From assembly GCF_900098745.1 (NCBI RefSeq), contig NZ_FQTT01000010.1:62001-126000 (forward strand): DNA of 64,000 nucleotides, read 5' to 3'. Both the position numbers and the translations under genes were made by a program. This stretch comes from Actinomyces glycerinitolerans. GTDB taxonomy: Bacteria; Actinomycetota; Actinomycetes; Actinomycetales; Actinomycetaceae. The first letter of the stretch is position 1; the number at the start of each line of letters is the position of its first letter. The notes below the pieces were generated by a model. That model was not told where the DNA came from, made no database searches, and saw nothing but the letters and a program-made list of their open reading frames with translations. Shown in pieces: positions 26,842 to 36,669 of the stretch.

Positions 26842-28593
26842 CTAGTCGGCCAGCGCCTCGCGCATGACGTCCAGGCCCACGCTGCCCAGCCGCAGCGCCC
26901 GCATGTGGAAGTCCTTCAGGGACTCACCGCGACCCAGCGCTTCATCGCGGGTAGCCTCCCACAGCCGCTGGCCGACCGCGTAGGAGGGCGCCTGCCCCGG
27001 AAAGCCCAGATAGCGGTCCAGCTCGAAACGCAGGAAGGACTCGGTCATCGCCACGTTGTGGCGCAGGAAGGCCCAGGCCGAGTCGGCGTCCCAGACGCCG
27101 TCGCCGACGCCGGGCAGCTCGGCCAGCTCCGGCGGGCGCCGCTTACCCAGGTGCACGCCGATGTCGAGCACCACGCGGGCGGCCCGCAGCCGCTGGGAGT
27201 CGAGCACGCCCATGCGGTCGCCCGGGTCGTCCTGGAAGCCGAGGTCCGCCATCAGTTGTTCGGCGTACAGGGCCCAGCCCTCGCCGTGACCGCTGACCCA
27301 GCAGGCCAGGCGGCGCCAGGCGTTGAGCTCGTCGCGCACATAGGTCTGCATGCCGACCTGGAGGTGGTGGCCGGGCACGCCCTCGTGGAAGACGGTGGTG
27401 CGCTCCTGCCAGGCGGCGAAGGTGTCGGTTCCCTCCGGCACCGACCACCACATGCGCCCCGGCCGGGTGAAATCGTCACTCGGACCCGTGTAGTAGATGC
27501 CGCCGGTGGCCGACGGCGCGATGCGGCACTCCAGGGTGCGCAGCGGGGCGGGGATGTCGAAGTGGGTGCCGTCCAGGGCGGCGATGGCATCATCCGCGGT
27601 GCGCTGCATCCATGCCTGCAGGGCGGCGGTGCCGTGGATGGTGCGCGCCGGATCGGCATTGAGCCGGTCCATCGCCTCGCGTACGCTCACGCCCGCGCCG
27701 TACAGCCGCGCGGCAATCTCCCGCTGCTCGGCGTCGATGGCGGCCAGGCGCTCGCGACCCCACTCGTACGTCTCATCCAGATCAACCACGGCGCCCAGGA
27801 ACTCGCGGCTGAAGCGGGCGTAGCGCTCGCGGCCCACGCCGTCCACCTCGCCGGCGAGCGGCGCGATCTGTTCGCCCAGGAAGTCGGCGATGCGGCCGTA
27901 GGCGACGCGGGCCTGCGCCGAGGCCGCGCGCAGGTCCTCCTGCAGCGACTCGGGCAGGGGAGTGCCGTCTGCGGTGGTGGCGGCGTCGATGAGCGCCGTG
28001 TAGGAGCTGGAGGACTCCGCCGCCTGGGTGCGGGACTGGCCGATGCAGGTCTCGACCTGACGGCGGGCGGCCACGTCGCCGCGGCTCGCGGCCAGGCGCA
28101 GCGAGTCGGCGTACTCCTCCAGGGCGCGGGGCACGTCGCGCAGGCAGGCGGCGAAGTCCGCCCAGTCGGCCTCGGTGGCGGTGGGCAGGTTATCGAACAG
28201 GTCCCGCAGGTTCTGGATGGGAGAGTCGATGTTGTCCAGGCGGCGCAGCGCCTCACCGGCCTCGGCCGCCTCAATGGATACACCCAGCCGCTCGCGCATG
28301 GCGGCCAAGGTGACCCGGTCGATCGCGTCGACCGGGGCGACCTGCTCCAGTTCGGCGAGCGTGCGCCGGTCCAGGTCGGTCAGTGCGTCGAGCGCCTCGG
28401 GGGAGTAGCCGTCCAATTCGCCGCGGCGGCCGGGCAGACCTACCGACACGGCGAACTCGGGGGACAGGTCCGCAAGGCTCTCCACGTAGCGCTCGGCAAC
28501 GGCATCGACGGGGGTAGGACGGCGGACGGAGCCGCCGACGGGCTGGGCCGCAGTGGGCGTCGCGGACGGGATGTCGGAGGGAGTCTCGGTCAT
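26842..28593 (-). CDS. DUF885 family metallopeptidase-like protein
   Basis: 583 residues, the usual DUF885 length. The zinc-type motif is HEGVPGHHLQ (a HExxxxHH variant typical of the family), followed by GHGEGWALYAEQLMADLG with a further metal Glu, and a C-terminal RFELDRYLGFPGQAPSYAVG block. DUF885 proteins are alpha-helical and related to M32-like carboxypeptidases; no substrate is known. It lies convergent with the M20 amidohydrolase, 119 nt away. Confidence 0.88.
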   Translation of the reverse strand: MTETPSDIPSATPTAAQPVGGSVRRPTPVDAVAERYVESLADLSPEFAVSVGLPGRRGELDGYSPEALDALTDLDRRTLAELEQVAPVDAIDRVTLAAMRERLGVSIEAAEAGEALRRLDNIDSPIQNLRDLFDNLPTATEADWADFAACLRDVPRALEEYADSLRLAASRGDVAARRQVETCIGQSRTQAAESSSSYTALIDAATTADGTPLPESLQEDLRAASAQARVAYGRIADFLGEQIAPLAGEVDGVGRERYARFSREFLGAVVDLDETYEWGRERLAAIDAEQREIAARLYGAGVSVREAMDRLNADPARTIHGTAALQAWMQRTADDAIAALDGTHFDIPAPLRTLECRIAPSATGGIYYTGPSDDFTRPGRMWWSVPEGTDTFAAWQERTTVFHEGVPGHHLQVGMQTYVRDELNAWRRLACWVSGHGEGWALYAEQLMADLGFQDDPGDRMGVLDSQRLRAARVVLDIGVHLGKRRPPELAELPGVGDGVWDADSAWAFLRHNVAMTESFLRFELDRYLGFPGQAPSYAVGQRLWEATRDEALGRGESLKDFHMRALRLGSVGLDVMREALAD

Positions 28594-29050
28594 GGGCTGA
28601 GATTAGGGCATAGGGCGGCGGTGCCTGCGCCTCGACGAACTCGCGGGGGCTGCAGCGTCGCGGATGGTGAGGCTCCGTCTGGTGAACTGGGTGGAACTGG
28701 GAACCGTGGCGGGCGCGGGAGCGGGGCGGCTCGCCTCTTCAGGCGGGACTCGGACCTCTCTAGGTGGCGCATTGAAGCGGTGTTGCACGCAACGGCGCCG
28801 CGACGATTCCGTGGGAGGGCGAGTTTTCGCTGGAATCTCGCTGTTCCTGTGTTCTGCTGGATAACCGTGAGTAGGCTCCAGTGTGCAACGAGGACCTCGC
28901 TGCACACTGGAGCGAGGCCACGTGTTTGTGCCGGCGATTGTTTTCCGCATGATTCTGCGGTTCTTCCTCCCAGGTGCTGAGCCGTTGCGTGCAACGCTCT
29001 CGCTGGCAGAGTCGGCCCGGGTGGCAAGCGCTTGGCGCCCCGGTGCTTGA
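28594..29050. other. Gene-free stretch with family A hairpin
   Basis: The 457-bp gap upstream of the DUF885 gene holds the family A hairpin at 28875-28913. I see no gene in it. Open frames have no ribosome site. Confidence 0.5.
28875..28913. repeat. Dispersed hairpin family A, copy 2
   Basis: GCTCCAGTGTGCA pairs perfectly with TGCACACTGGAGC. An inner CGAGG-A-CCTCG stem continues it past one mismatch. The core is identical to 11949-11985. Confidence 0.85.
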
Positions 29051-29851
29051 TCAGTTGAGGGGTGCGTACTTGTCCCTCAGTTTCTGGAGGCTGGGGCCGA
29101 AACTGCGTTCCAGGATGTCCCCGTGGCGGGCCAGCATCTCCAACTTGTACAGGTCGTGCCGCACGAGCTCGGTCACGGGCACCACCAGGCCGGGGTGGCT
29201 GGTCCAGGCGGCGCGCGAGTGCGCTCCGGCGGAGACGTTCCCGGCCACGAGTTCGCGGTCGTCGATCGAGACGACCACCCACCTGCCGCCCAGCCCGGCG
29301 GTGACGGTGTCCGTGGCGGGGTGGGGGTGGACGGTTGCACAGTCGAGCTCGATCTCGCCATAACCGACGATGATGATCTCCACGTCGCGGTCCGCGGCCC
29401 GACGCAGGCTGTCTTCCAGGGCGGGTACGTCCTGTGCCCACAGCTCGGCGAGGATGCGGTGCTGCGCGGCGGCGATGAGTCGGTTGGCCCGCTCAATAAT
29501 GGCGGCACGTCCCTGAAGGTCCCAGATGGCGCCATCGTGGACGGCATCGGCCGCGAAGGCGGACAGTGAGGCCTCAGCGGCATCAAGATTGTCGTTGAAG
29601 CGGGAGCGCAGACGAGAGATGAGTTCGCGCGGGGGCAGGGGTGCGTACAGCTGCGGCTCGCCGCGCGAGACCTGGACGTAGTCGTCGGCGGCCAGAGAGG
29701 CGAGCACCTCGTAGATCTTGGAGCGAGCAATACCGGCCCGCTTGGCGATGGCGTAGCCGGTTGCCGGCGCCTCCTCCAACAGCGCCAGGTAGGCGCGGGA
29801 CTCCCAATCGGTCATCCCCAGTGCCTGCAACTGCTCCGCTACTGAAGCCAT
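29051..29851 (-). CDS. TrmB-family transcriptional regulator
   Basis: 266 residues. The N-terminal TrmB winged helix reads LGMTDWESRAYLALLEEAPATGYAIAKRAGIARSKIYEVLASLAADDYV. The C-terminal part (ILAELWAQDVPALEDSLRRAADRDVEIIIVGYG) matches the PLD-like effector domain of bacterial TrmB proteins. GGAGG lies 9 nt before the ATG at 29851 and directly abuts another ATG at 29860, so 29851 is favoured. It faces a DUF2000 gene across a 21-bp palindrome that is probably its operator. Confidence 0.88.
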   Translation of the reverse strand: MASVAEQLQALGMTDWESRAYLALLEEAPATGYAIAKRAGIARSKIYEVLASLAADDYVQVSRGEPQLYAPLPPRELISRLRSRFNDNLDAAEASLSAFAADAVHDGAIWDLQGRAAIIERANRLIAAAQHRILAELWAQDVPALEDSLRRAADRDVEIIIVGYGEIELDCATVHPHPATDTVTAGLGGRWVVVSIDDRELVAGNVSAGAHSRAAWTSHPGLVVPVTELVRHDLYKLEMLARHGDILERSFGPSLQKLRDKYAPLN

Positions 29852-30198
29852 GATCCGCATCCTCCAATTCGCAACTGCGTACAGGGGCAGGGGAGACGCC
29901 GTGGCCGTGTGGTGGCGTTTGACCGCGATGCATCGGCGTCGGCGTCCATCGGTGCACGACGCGCCCGAAATGCTCGGGCGGCATCGAGTGCCCCGGAGCG
30001 CCCCGCCGAAGCCTAGTCACCCAGCAACCTATTCGCATAGTCACCCAATGGGTGACTACTATGTCCTGCATGGGTCGAGCCCGCCCCCGGCGTCCACCGG
30101 AGGCCGACTTGGTTTCCCGATCTATCCAACCGTTTCGCGGGCTGGCTCAACCGCCGCCCGCCTGTCAATATTCGTCAATCCCGCTGAGGAGACCCGCT
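29852..30198. other. Divergent promoter region TrmB-type regulator / DUF2000 gene
   Basis: A 347-bp gap between divergent genes. It holds the operator-like palindrome at 30038-30058 and an extra half-site at 30014-30023. Confidence 0.6.
30014..30058. promoter_or_regulatory. Operator-like palindrome and half-site for the TrmB-type regulator
   Basis: 30038-30058 reads TAGTCACCCA-A-TGGGTGACTA, a perfect 10+1+10 palindrome. The half-site TAGTCACCCA is repeated exactly at 30014-30023. It sits in the divergent gap between the regulator and the DUF2000 gene, so autoregulation plus control of the DUF2000 gene is the natural reading. Confidence 0.7.
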
Positions 30199-30615
30199 GT
30201 GAGTCAGCAGAACTCGACCAAACGCAAGATCGTCATTGTCATCGCCGAGGGCACCACCGCCGCCAGGGCAGCGAACGCCAGCGCGCTGCTGGCGCTCACC
30301 ATCGGCGCCCGCCATCAGGACCTCATCGGCCCCGACGTGCCCGACGCCGACGGCCACCTGCACGCCGGCATCTCCGACACCCCCGTTCCGGTGCTGGTCG
30401 CCCCCGCGGAGCGCCTGGCCGAACTCGTGCAGGCGCAACCGCCCATCGAGATCATCGGCTTCACTAAGACGGCGGCCGGGGCGCACACCTATGACAAGTA
30501 CATCCGCGCGCTCGCGGCCGTAGCCTCCGCGGACCTGGACTACCTGGCCGTGGCGCTCATCGGCCCGCGTGCGCAGGTCACCTCGCTGACCGGCTCCCTC
30601 CCGCTGTACCGCTGA
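30199..30615 (+). CDS. DUF2000 family protein
   Basis: 138 residues. KIVIVIAEGTTAARAANASALLALTIGARHQDLIGPDVPDADGHLHAGI and VLVAPAERLAEL fit DUF2000, a small alpha/beta fold related to PTH2 (peptidyl-tRNA hydrolase II) proteins. Family function is not settled. GAGGAG precedes the GTG start. Divergent from a TrmB-type regulator, which probably controls it. Confidence 0.82.
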   Translation: MSQQNSTKRKIVIVIAEGTTAARAANASALLALTIGARHQDLIGPDVPDADGHLHAGISDTPVPVLVAPAERLAELVQAQPPIEIIGFTKTAAGAHTYDKYIRALAAVASADLDYLAVALIGPRAQVTSLTGSLPLYR

Positions 30616-30749
30616 GTCAATGGACTCCTCCGATTTGGAGGTGTGGCGATTGGCTGTCGTCATCGGTTCAGGTGCGGGGGCGTGCAGGTTGGCCGCGCGG
30701 GGTCGCTCCGGTGTCACCCCCGGCGCCTCGCACACGCCTTCCTCGTCCA

Positions 30750-30812
30750 TTACGAGCTTTTGCACCCTGGTGTGCGGCAATTACCCGCACACCAGGGTGC
30801 AAAAGCTCGTAA
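30750..30812. repeat. Perfect 28-bp inverted repeat with 7-nt loop
   Basis: Positions 30750-30777 and 30785-30812 are exactly complementary; the loop is CAATTAC. The hairpin lies between convergent genes (stops at 30615 and 30839). It may act as a bidirectional terminator, although it has no T-run. Its GTGTGC/GCACAC core recalls family A hairpins. Confidence 0.9.
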
Positions 30813-30838
30813 CAGAGGGTGAGGGCGGGCTGAGCCCG

Positions 30839-32476
30839 CTAACTCCGGGAGTTCAGCACCTCTTCATGCCCGTCGCCGGCCGCGGGCGCGGACGAGGCGT
30901 CGCTCGCCGGGCCGATTACCGGCAGCCACACGCGGACGGCGAGGGCGAAGCCCACCAGTGCGGCGACGGCGACAACAACTCCGAGCACCCCTGAACCCGT
31001 CGCCGAGAAGACCACGTATCCGAGCAGCGCCGCCACCGCACTCACACCCGCGTAGGGCAGCTGCGTATTGACGTGCGTGATGTGGTTGCAGCCCGCGCCC
31101 GTGCTCGACAGGATCGTCGTATCCGAGATCGGGGAGCAGTGATCGCCCCAGACGGCGCCCGCGAGAACGGCCCCGAACGCGGGGATCAGCAACTGGTCGC
31201 CGCCCGCGACCGCCCCCATAATCTCCCCGGCGATCGGCAGCAGAATGCCGAAGGAGCCCCAGGACGTGCCGGTTGCGAAGGCCATCGCCCCGGCCACGAC
31301 GAACAGCATCGGGATGAGCCACCGCGCCGACACCGCGGTCGACTCGACCAGCGAGCCGAGGTAGGCGCCGGTACCGAGCTCGGAGATCAGCGAGCCGAGC
31401 ATCCAGGCACACAGGAGGATCCTGATGGCGGGAAGCATCGAACGGGCGCCCTCGACGACGCCCCTGGCGGCGGTCTTCGCCTCGAAGATCGGGTCTTCGT
31501 GGGTGAAGTGGAAGTAGTAGAAGGCGGCGGTTGCAAGCCCGAGTACGCCGCCGATGTTGAGGGCGAGGGCGACGTCGGTGTTGGCGAGCATGTCTAGGAG
31601 GGACCATGAGCTGGAGGCGTGGTGGCCCGTCCCCAGGATTCCGCCGACGACGCCGACCACCAGGACGGCGAAGGGCACAATGAGGGCGCGCATTGCACCC
31701 GGTTCGTGTCGCGGCAGAGAATCGGTGAGCTGGCCCGGGATCTGCTCGTCGGGCGCGTACAGGCCGCCGGTGGCCACGGCGCGGCTCTCCTCGCGTCGCA
31801 TCGGGCCGAAGTCGATCTCGAAGACGACGGCTACCCACAACAGGACCAGGGCCGCGATGGCGTAGTAGTTCATCCCCGCGGAGCGCATGAAGGCGCTGGC
31901 GTCGGAGACCTGGATGCCGACGGCGGCCACAATCGGCCCCATGATGCCGATGATCGAGGCACCCCAGCTGGAGAAGGGGGCGAGGACGGCGACCGGTGCG
32001 GAGGAGGAATCGATGAGATAGGCGAGCTTCGCCCGCGATACTCGCTGCCGATCGGAGACCGGACGGGCCACCTGCCCGACGGCCAGGGCGTTGAAGTAGT
32101 CGTCGACGAAGATGGCCGTTCCCAGCGCCGCCGCGAGGATCTGGGCGCCGCGCCGGGTGCGGACCCGCGTCATCGCCCACTCGGCGAAGGCCTGGGTGCC
32201 GCCGGACATCAGCACGAGGGAGGTGATCACGCCGAGGGTCAGCAGGAAGGCCAGGATGAGGACGTAGTAGGAGTTGACTGCGCCGTCCGACCAGAAGATC
32301 TGGGAGAAGGCCTCCCAGACCTTCGCCAGCGTCCCGACGATACCGCCGTCGGCGACCAGCGCGGCAGCCGCCAGGATGCCCACGGCCAGCGAGGAGATGA
32401 CCTTCTTCGTCCCAATGACCAGCGCAATCGCCAGGAGCGGCGGGACGAGGGACAGTACCGGGTAGGACTCGATCAT
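30839..32476 (-). CDS. NhaC-family Na+/H+ antiporter
   Basis: 545 residues with about 12 hydrophobic helices. Signatures of the NhaC/MleN family: AIFVDDYFNALAVGQVARPVSD, SSSAPVAVLAPFSSWG, ATGTSWGSFGILLPIAG and VWGDHCSPISDTTILSSTGAGCNHI. It exchanges sodium for protons (or malate/lactate in MleN relatives) across the cell membrane. ATG at 32476 follows GGAAC; 32497 is an alternative without a ribosome site. It reads away from nrdF. Confidence 0.92.
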   Translation of the reverse strand: MIESYPVLSLVPPLLAIALVIGTKKVISSLAVGILAAAALVADGGIVGTLAKVWEAFSQIFWSDGAVNSYYVLILAFLLTLGVITSLVLMSGGTQAFAEWAMTRVRTRRGAQILAAALGTAIFVDDYFNALAVGQVARPVSDRQRVSRAKLAYLIDSSSAPVAVLAPFSSWGASIIGIMGPIVAAVGIQVSDASAFMRSAGMNYYAIAALVLLWVAVVFEIDFGPMRREESRAVATGGLYAPDEQIPGQLTDSLPRHEPGAMRALIVPFAVLVVGVVGGILGTGHHASSSWSLLDMLANTDVALALNIGGVLGLATAAFYYFHFTHEDPIFEAKTAARGVVEGARSMLPAIRILLCAWMLGSLISELGTGAYLGSLVESTAVSARWLIPMLFVVAGAMAFATGTSWGSFGILLPIAGEIMGAVAGGDQLLIPAFGAVLAGAVWGDHCSPISDTTILSSTGAGCNHITHVNTQLPYAGVSAVAALLGYVVFSATGSGVLGVVVAVAALVGFALAVRVWLPVIGPASDASSAPAAGDGHEEVLNSRS

Positions 32477-32632
32477 CAACAGTTCCGTTCGTTGCATGCC
32501 GGGAGGCACCAGGCTAAGGCATCGACCTACCGTGTCTGTGAGGCGCTTGCGCATTTCGGCCCGGGCGGCCCCGGCCGCGGGGCATCTCACGTCCTCGCGG
32601 CGGGGTGGGAGGCGTCGTCGTCGATAGCATGA

Positions 32633-33640
<1,008 letters not shown>

Positions 33641-33733
33641 CGTTCAGGGTGGTCGTGGTGGCGGGTTTGCTGCGGGATGGTGCGCCTGGAATCGTTGAAA
33701 CGGTGGCTTAGTCGAACAACTGTACAGACGCTG

Positions 33734-33796
33734 TAGACCGCGGAAAACCGCTCGGGTATGCTGTCCTTGTTACACGGAATCGGGTGCCGTGTAACA
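33734..33796 (+). promoter_or_regulatory. Integrase promoter with operator over the start site
   Basis: A TAGACC / TATGCT pair (17-bp spacing, -10 at 33757-33762) precedes a perfect inverted repeat, TGTTACACGG (33768-33777) and CCGTGTAACA (33787-33796), which would cover +1 to about +28. An operator just downstream of the start point fits repression of the integrase. The binding protein is unknown. Confidence 0.55.
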
Positions 33797-33814
33797 GACC
33801 TACAGGAGGCCGCC

Positions 33815-35032
33815 ATGAGCAAGACGAAGGTGAAGCGCCAGTCATTCGGCAACATCACGAAGCTGCCGTCCGGCCGCTACCGCGCCCGCTACCAGGACCC
33901 CACCGCCCTACCCAAGCGGACGTGGATCAACGCGCCCCGCACGTACGACCAGAAGAAGGACGCCGAGTGGTGGCTGCACGAGGTCAAACTGGCGATGGAC
34001 CGTGGCACCTGGGAGCACCCCGCTGCCGTCGCCGCCCGCGAGGCCGAGGAGGAAGCGGCTGCGGCCGCTCAGGCCGAGGCGGAGGCGCTCACGGTTGCCG
34101 TGTGGGCCGACCGGTGGCTTGCGGGCAAGCGCCTTGATGATGTCACTGCCGCCACCATCCGCACCTACAGGGACCGTCTGCGTCACGTCACAAGGGGGCT
34201 CGGTGACGTGCGGCTCGTGGACCTCACCCCGGAGATGATCGCCGACTGGTACGACGCCCTCCCCTCCGACGGCGTGCGCACCTCCGCCTACCTGACGTTG
34301 CGGATCATGCTGAACGCCGCCGTCGCCTCCGATGACACGCCCTTAGCGAAGAACCCGTGTCGCCTGAAGCGCCCCACGGCGAGTCATGCGCGAGGCAGGC
34401 GGCATTTGCTGACCGATGCTGAAGTGGATGCGATCGCCGCGGCGATCCGACCGGAGTTGAAGGCGCTGGTTATCCTCCTGGCCGACGCCGGTCTGCGTAT
34501 CAATGAGGCCCTGGCGCTGAGGCGGCGTGACGTGCACCTGGATGCTGGGGAAGTGGAGGTGCGCCACTCGCTGACGCGCGATGAGACCGGCGCGCTGGTG
34601 CTCGGCTCCACGAAAACACGCCGTTCGAGGACCGTCCTGCTGCGGCCCACCACTGTCGAGGCGCTGCGTGAGCACATGGACGCTCACACGGGGGGCGGGG
34701 TGGACGCACCGATATTCCCTTCCCTTGTGGAAAAAAGGAGGTTCTTGATGGCGTCAACGGCCAGCAAAGCCCTAGACGTGGCGCTGCGGAAGGCGGGCAT
34801 CATCCTGGGTGACGACGAGTACCTGGGCTGGCACGGCTTCCGCCACTACAGCGCAACCAGGTTCGGGGAACTCGGAGCGACGACCGCCGACCTCATGGAC
34901 CGCTACGGCTGGACGACGGCGAGCATGGCGACGCTCTACCAGCATGCGGTCAAGACCAGGCAGCGGGCGCTGCTGGACAGTGAACAGGACAGCACCGTGG
35001 TCAGTATCAGGAAGTACAGGAGGCAGGCGTGA
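33815..35032 (+). CDS. Tyrosine recombinase (integrase)
   Basis: 405 residues. An AP2/arm-type N-terminus (GNITKLPSGRYRARYQDP) is followed by a SAM-like core-binding domain (VWADRWLAGKRLDDVTAATIRTYRDRL) and the catalytic domain: Arg228 in DAGLRINEAL, Lys267 in STKTRRSR, His340 and Arg343 in WHGFRHYSA, and the nucleophile Tyr375 in TLYQHAV. A Trp (366) replaces the usual second His. An Ala/Glu-rich helix (71-91) links the domains. AGGAGG precedes the ATG. It ends in a GTGA overlap with the next gene. Confidence 0.93.
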   Translation: MSKTKVKRQSFGNITKLPSGRYRARYQDPTALPKRTWINAPRTYDQKKDAEWWLHEVKLAMDRGTWEHPAAVAAREAEEEAAAAAQAEAEALTVAVWADRWLAGKRLDDVTAATIRTYRDRLRHVTRGLGDVRLVDLTPEMIADWYDALPSDGVRTSAYLTLRIMLNAAVASDDTPLAKNPCRLKRPTASHARGRRHLLTDAEVDAIAAAIRPELKALVILLADAGLRINEALALRRRDVHLDAGEVEVRHSLTRDETGALVLGSTKTRRSRTVLLRPTTVEALREHMDAHTGGGVDAPIFPSLVEKRRFLMASTASKALDVALRKAGIILGDDEYLGWHGFRHYSATRFGELGATTADLMDRYGWTTASMATLYQHAVKTRQRALLDSEQDSTVVSIRKYRRQA

Positions 35033-36249
35033 CACGCTGGGAAACACGGGCGACCCGAGTCATTGACCGGGACGGGGATGATGTGGTGGTTTCGGTGGAG
35101 AGGGTGCCGGTGGGTGGCGGGACCACCACCTTCCGTGTGTTGACCGTCTACTGCGACGACCCCGAGCACGAGGGGGACAGGGAGCTGCTGTTCCTGAAGC
35201 GGATGGTGGTGCACGAGCCCGGCTGCGACGCGGGACCGGAGTGCTCTTGCGAGACGGCAGCGGCCTGGGGGTACGAGTTCCTGGCGGTGGACAAGCCCCC
35301 CAGTTACCCGCGGGGCTCGCGCACCTCCGGGCCGCGTGTGTCGATTCTGCCTGTGATGCGGCCGCTGAGGTCGTCGAGGTTGCGATCAGCTGCGGTGGCG
35401 CGGCTTCGGCCGGCGCGTGGTGTTTGGGGTCCCTGCCGGCGTCCCGTGCGCGCGGTGCTGTCCCCTCGCGCCGCCGACAGACTGCGGCACGACAAGCCAA
35501 TCCTCATGTATGAGGTGTCGGTCCCGCTGAGCAGCGGCCACCCGCGCACCATCGCCCGTGGAGGCAGCAGGCGGGACTCGGTGAAGGACGCTGCGGGCTG
35601 GGAGTACGACGGCTACGGGAGCGTCAACGTCGTGTGCCCGCAGTGCAGGCGTCACGCGCGCCGGCAGAACTCGCGCCTGTCAGTTGACCTGGCCCTTGAA
35701 TCAGATCATGCGACCGTGGCAGTGCTTGACCAGGCGCTGGCCTATGCCGCCGCCAAGGGCCTGCCGCCGATGATCCCCCTGTCCGCGCTGGTGAAGGCAG
35801 TCGGCCGGAGGCAGCCGGACGTGATGCCGCTGGTAGATGCGATGACCGCCCGGGCGGTGCGTGAGGGCAAGCTGGTGTGGATGCACCCGGAGATGCGGGA
35901 GACGAAGTTCCTGGTGGGATTCACCCCGGTTGACGGAGGCTTCCATGCATACGGCTTGGGTCAGGACAGGCGCGTGGTGCTGGACCGCGTTGTGCCCGAC
36001 GGTGAGTGGCCTGGGCTGCTGGCGCGTATGCGCTCCCATGGCAGGGTGGCGTTGGTGGTGAACTCCCTGCGGGATTCGGTGCCGGTGCGGGCAGCTGCGG
36101 GTGTTGAGGGTGTTGAGGTGGTGTACTCGCTGGATCGGGTGTTGCGGGTCGCGCAGGGCGGCGTCGGCGCTGATTCGGTTGCCGGCGTGAAGGAGATGGT
36201 GGAGGAGGGTGTCAGGCAGTTCGGGCGGCTTATGCTCATGCGTGCGTGA
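35029..36249 (+). CDS. Hypothetical protein with cysteine motifs, second gene of element
   Basis: 406 residues starting at a GTG that overlaps the integrase stop. The N-terminal part has scattered cysteines (PGCDAGPECSC, 66-74). Residues 95-155 are strongly Arg-rich and read unlike the rest, possibly because of paired frame shifts. Then come a Cys motif VVCPQCRRHARR (202-212), a helical, HTH-like stretch (LDQALAYAAAKGLPPMIPLSALVKAVGRRQPDVMPLVDAM) and a C-terminal alpha/beta part. No family was recognised. Coupling to the integrase suggests a role in recombination or its control. Confidence 0.6.
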   Translation: MTRWETRATRVIDRDGDDVVVSVERVPVGGGTTTFRVLTVYCDDPEHEGDRELLFLKRMVVHEPGCDAGPECSCETAAAWGYEFLAVDKPPSYPRGSRTSGPRVSILPVMRPLRSSRLRSAAVARLRPARGVWGPCRRPVRAVLSPRAADRLRHDKPILMYEVSVPLSSGHPRTIARGGSRRDSVKDAAGWEYDGYGSVNVVCPQCRRHARRQNSRLSVDLALESDHATVAVLDQALAYAAAKGLPPMIPLSALVKAVGRRQPDVMPLVDAMTARAVREGKLVWMHPEMRETKFLVGFTPVDGGFHAYGLGQDRRVVLDRVVPDGEWPGLLARMRSHGRVALVVNSLRDSVPVRAAAGVEGVEVVYSLDRVLRVAQGGVGADSVAGVKEMVEEGVRQFGRLMLMRA

Positions 36250-36274
36250 TATGACTCACATTCCGCGGTTAGTG

Positions 36275-36303
36275 TTGCACTGTCCGTTATGGCCGCGTAA
36301 TGT
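36275..36303 (+). promoter_or_regulatory. Promoter of the HTH-Rep operon
   Basis: TTGCAC (36275-36280), a 17-bp spacer and TAATGT (36298-36303) form a good sigma-70-type promoter about 95 nt before the HTH gene. A GTACGTAC palindrome lies at the predicted start site. Confidence 0.5.
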
Positions 36304-36398
36304 ACGTACTGCAAGTTAATCAACACGCCGCCCTCCGAGTGGCAGACCGGACTCAGGGATACTGAGCTTCGGTCTCGGCCTCTTCGGAGGGCAGACTT

Positions 36399-36668
36399 TT
36401 GTCCATAACGACCACTTGCGTGAGCGCGCCAACGGCGATCACCGTCAGAGCGTTCTGTGCGCTGACCATGATCTCGCGCGACGCCGTGGAGCGCATGATC
36501 GCCCGCGGAGACCTGAAGGTCATCCGCTTCGGGAACCGGCTCCGCCGCATCCCCATCACCGAGCTAGACAGACTCGGCATCCCCGTCCCGGCCGACCTGC
36601 CGGCAACCCTGGAACAGCTCGGGGTCGGCATCCCTGCCGACGCCACCTCCACCAAGGAGGGGCGCTGA
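36399..36668 (+). CDS. Small HTH / excisionase-like DNA-binding protein
   Basis: 89 residues from a TTG preceded by GGAGGG at 7 nt. The middle (VRAFCALTMISRDAVERMIARGDLKVIRFGNRLRRIPITELDRLGIP) has the MerR/Xis-type winged-helix pattern (helix, turn, recognition helix, wing with basic strand and RIP motif). Such proteins on integrating elements act as excisionases or repressors. Followed after one base by the ATG of the next gene. Confidence 0.7.
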   Translation: MSITTTCVSAPTAITVRAFCALTMISRDAVERMIARGDLKVIRFGNRLRRIPITELDRLGIPVPADLPATLEQLGVGIPADATSTKEGR

Positions 36669-36669
36669 G

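Noticed and set aside
25789-28980. A 1,063-codon open frame on the plus strand
   Set aside because: It runs antisense to the DUF885 gene and out of frame with the M20 gene. The product is Arg/Gly/His-rich, the usual shadow in high-GC DNA.
33641-33815. A tRNA gene as integration target of the element
   Set aside because: No cloverleaf was seen near either end; the nrdF 3' end explains the boundaries.
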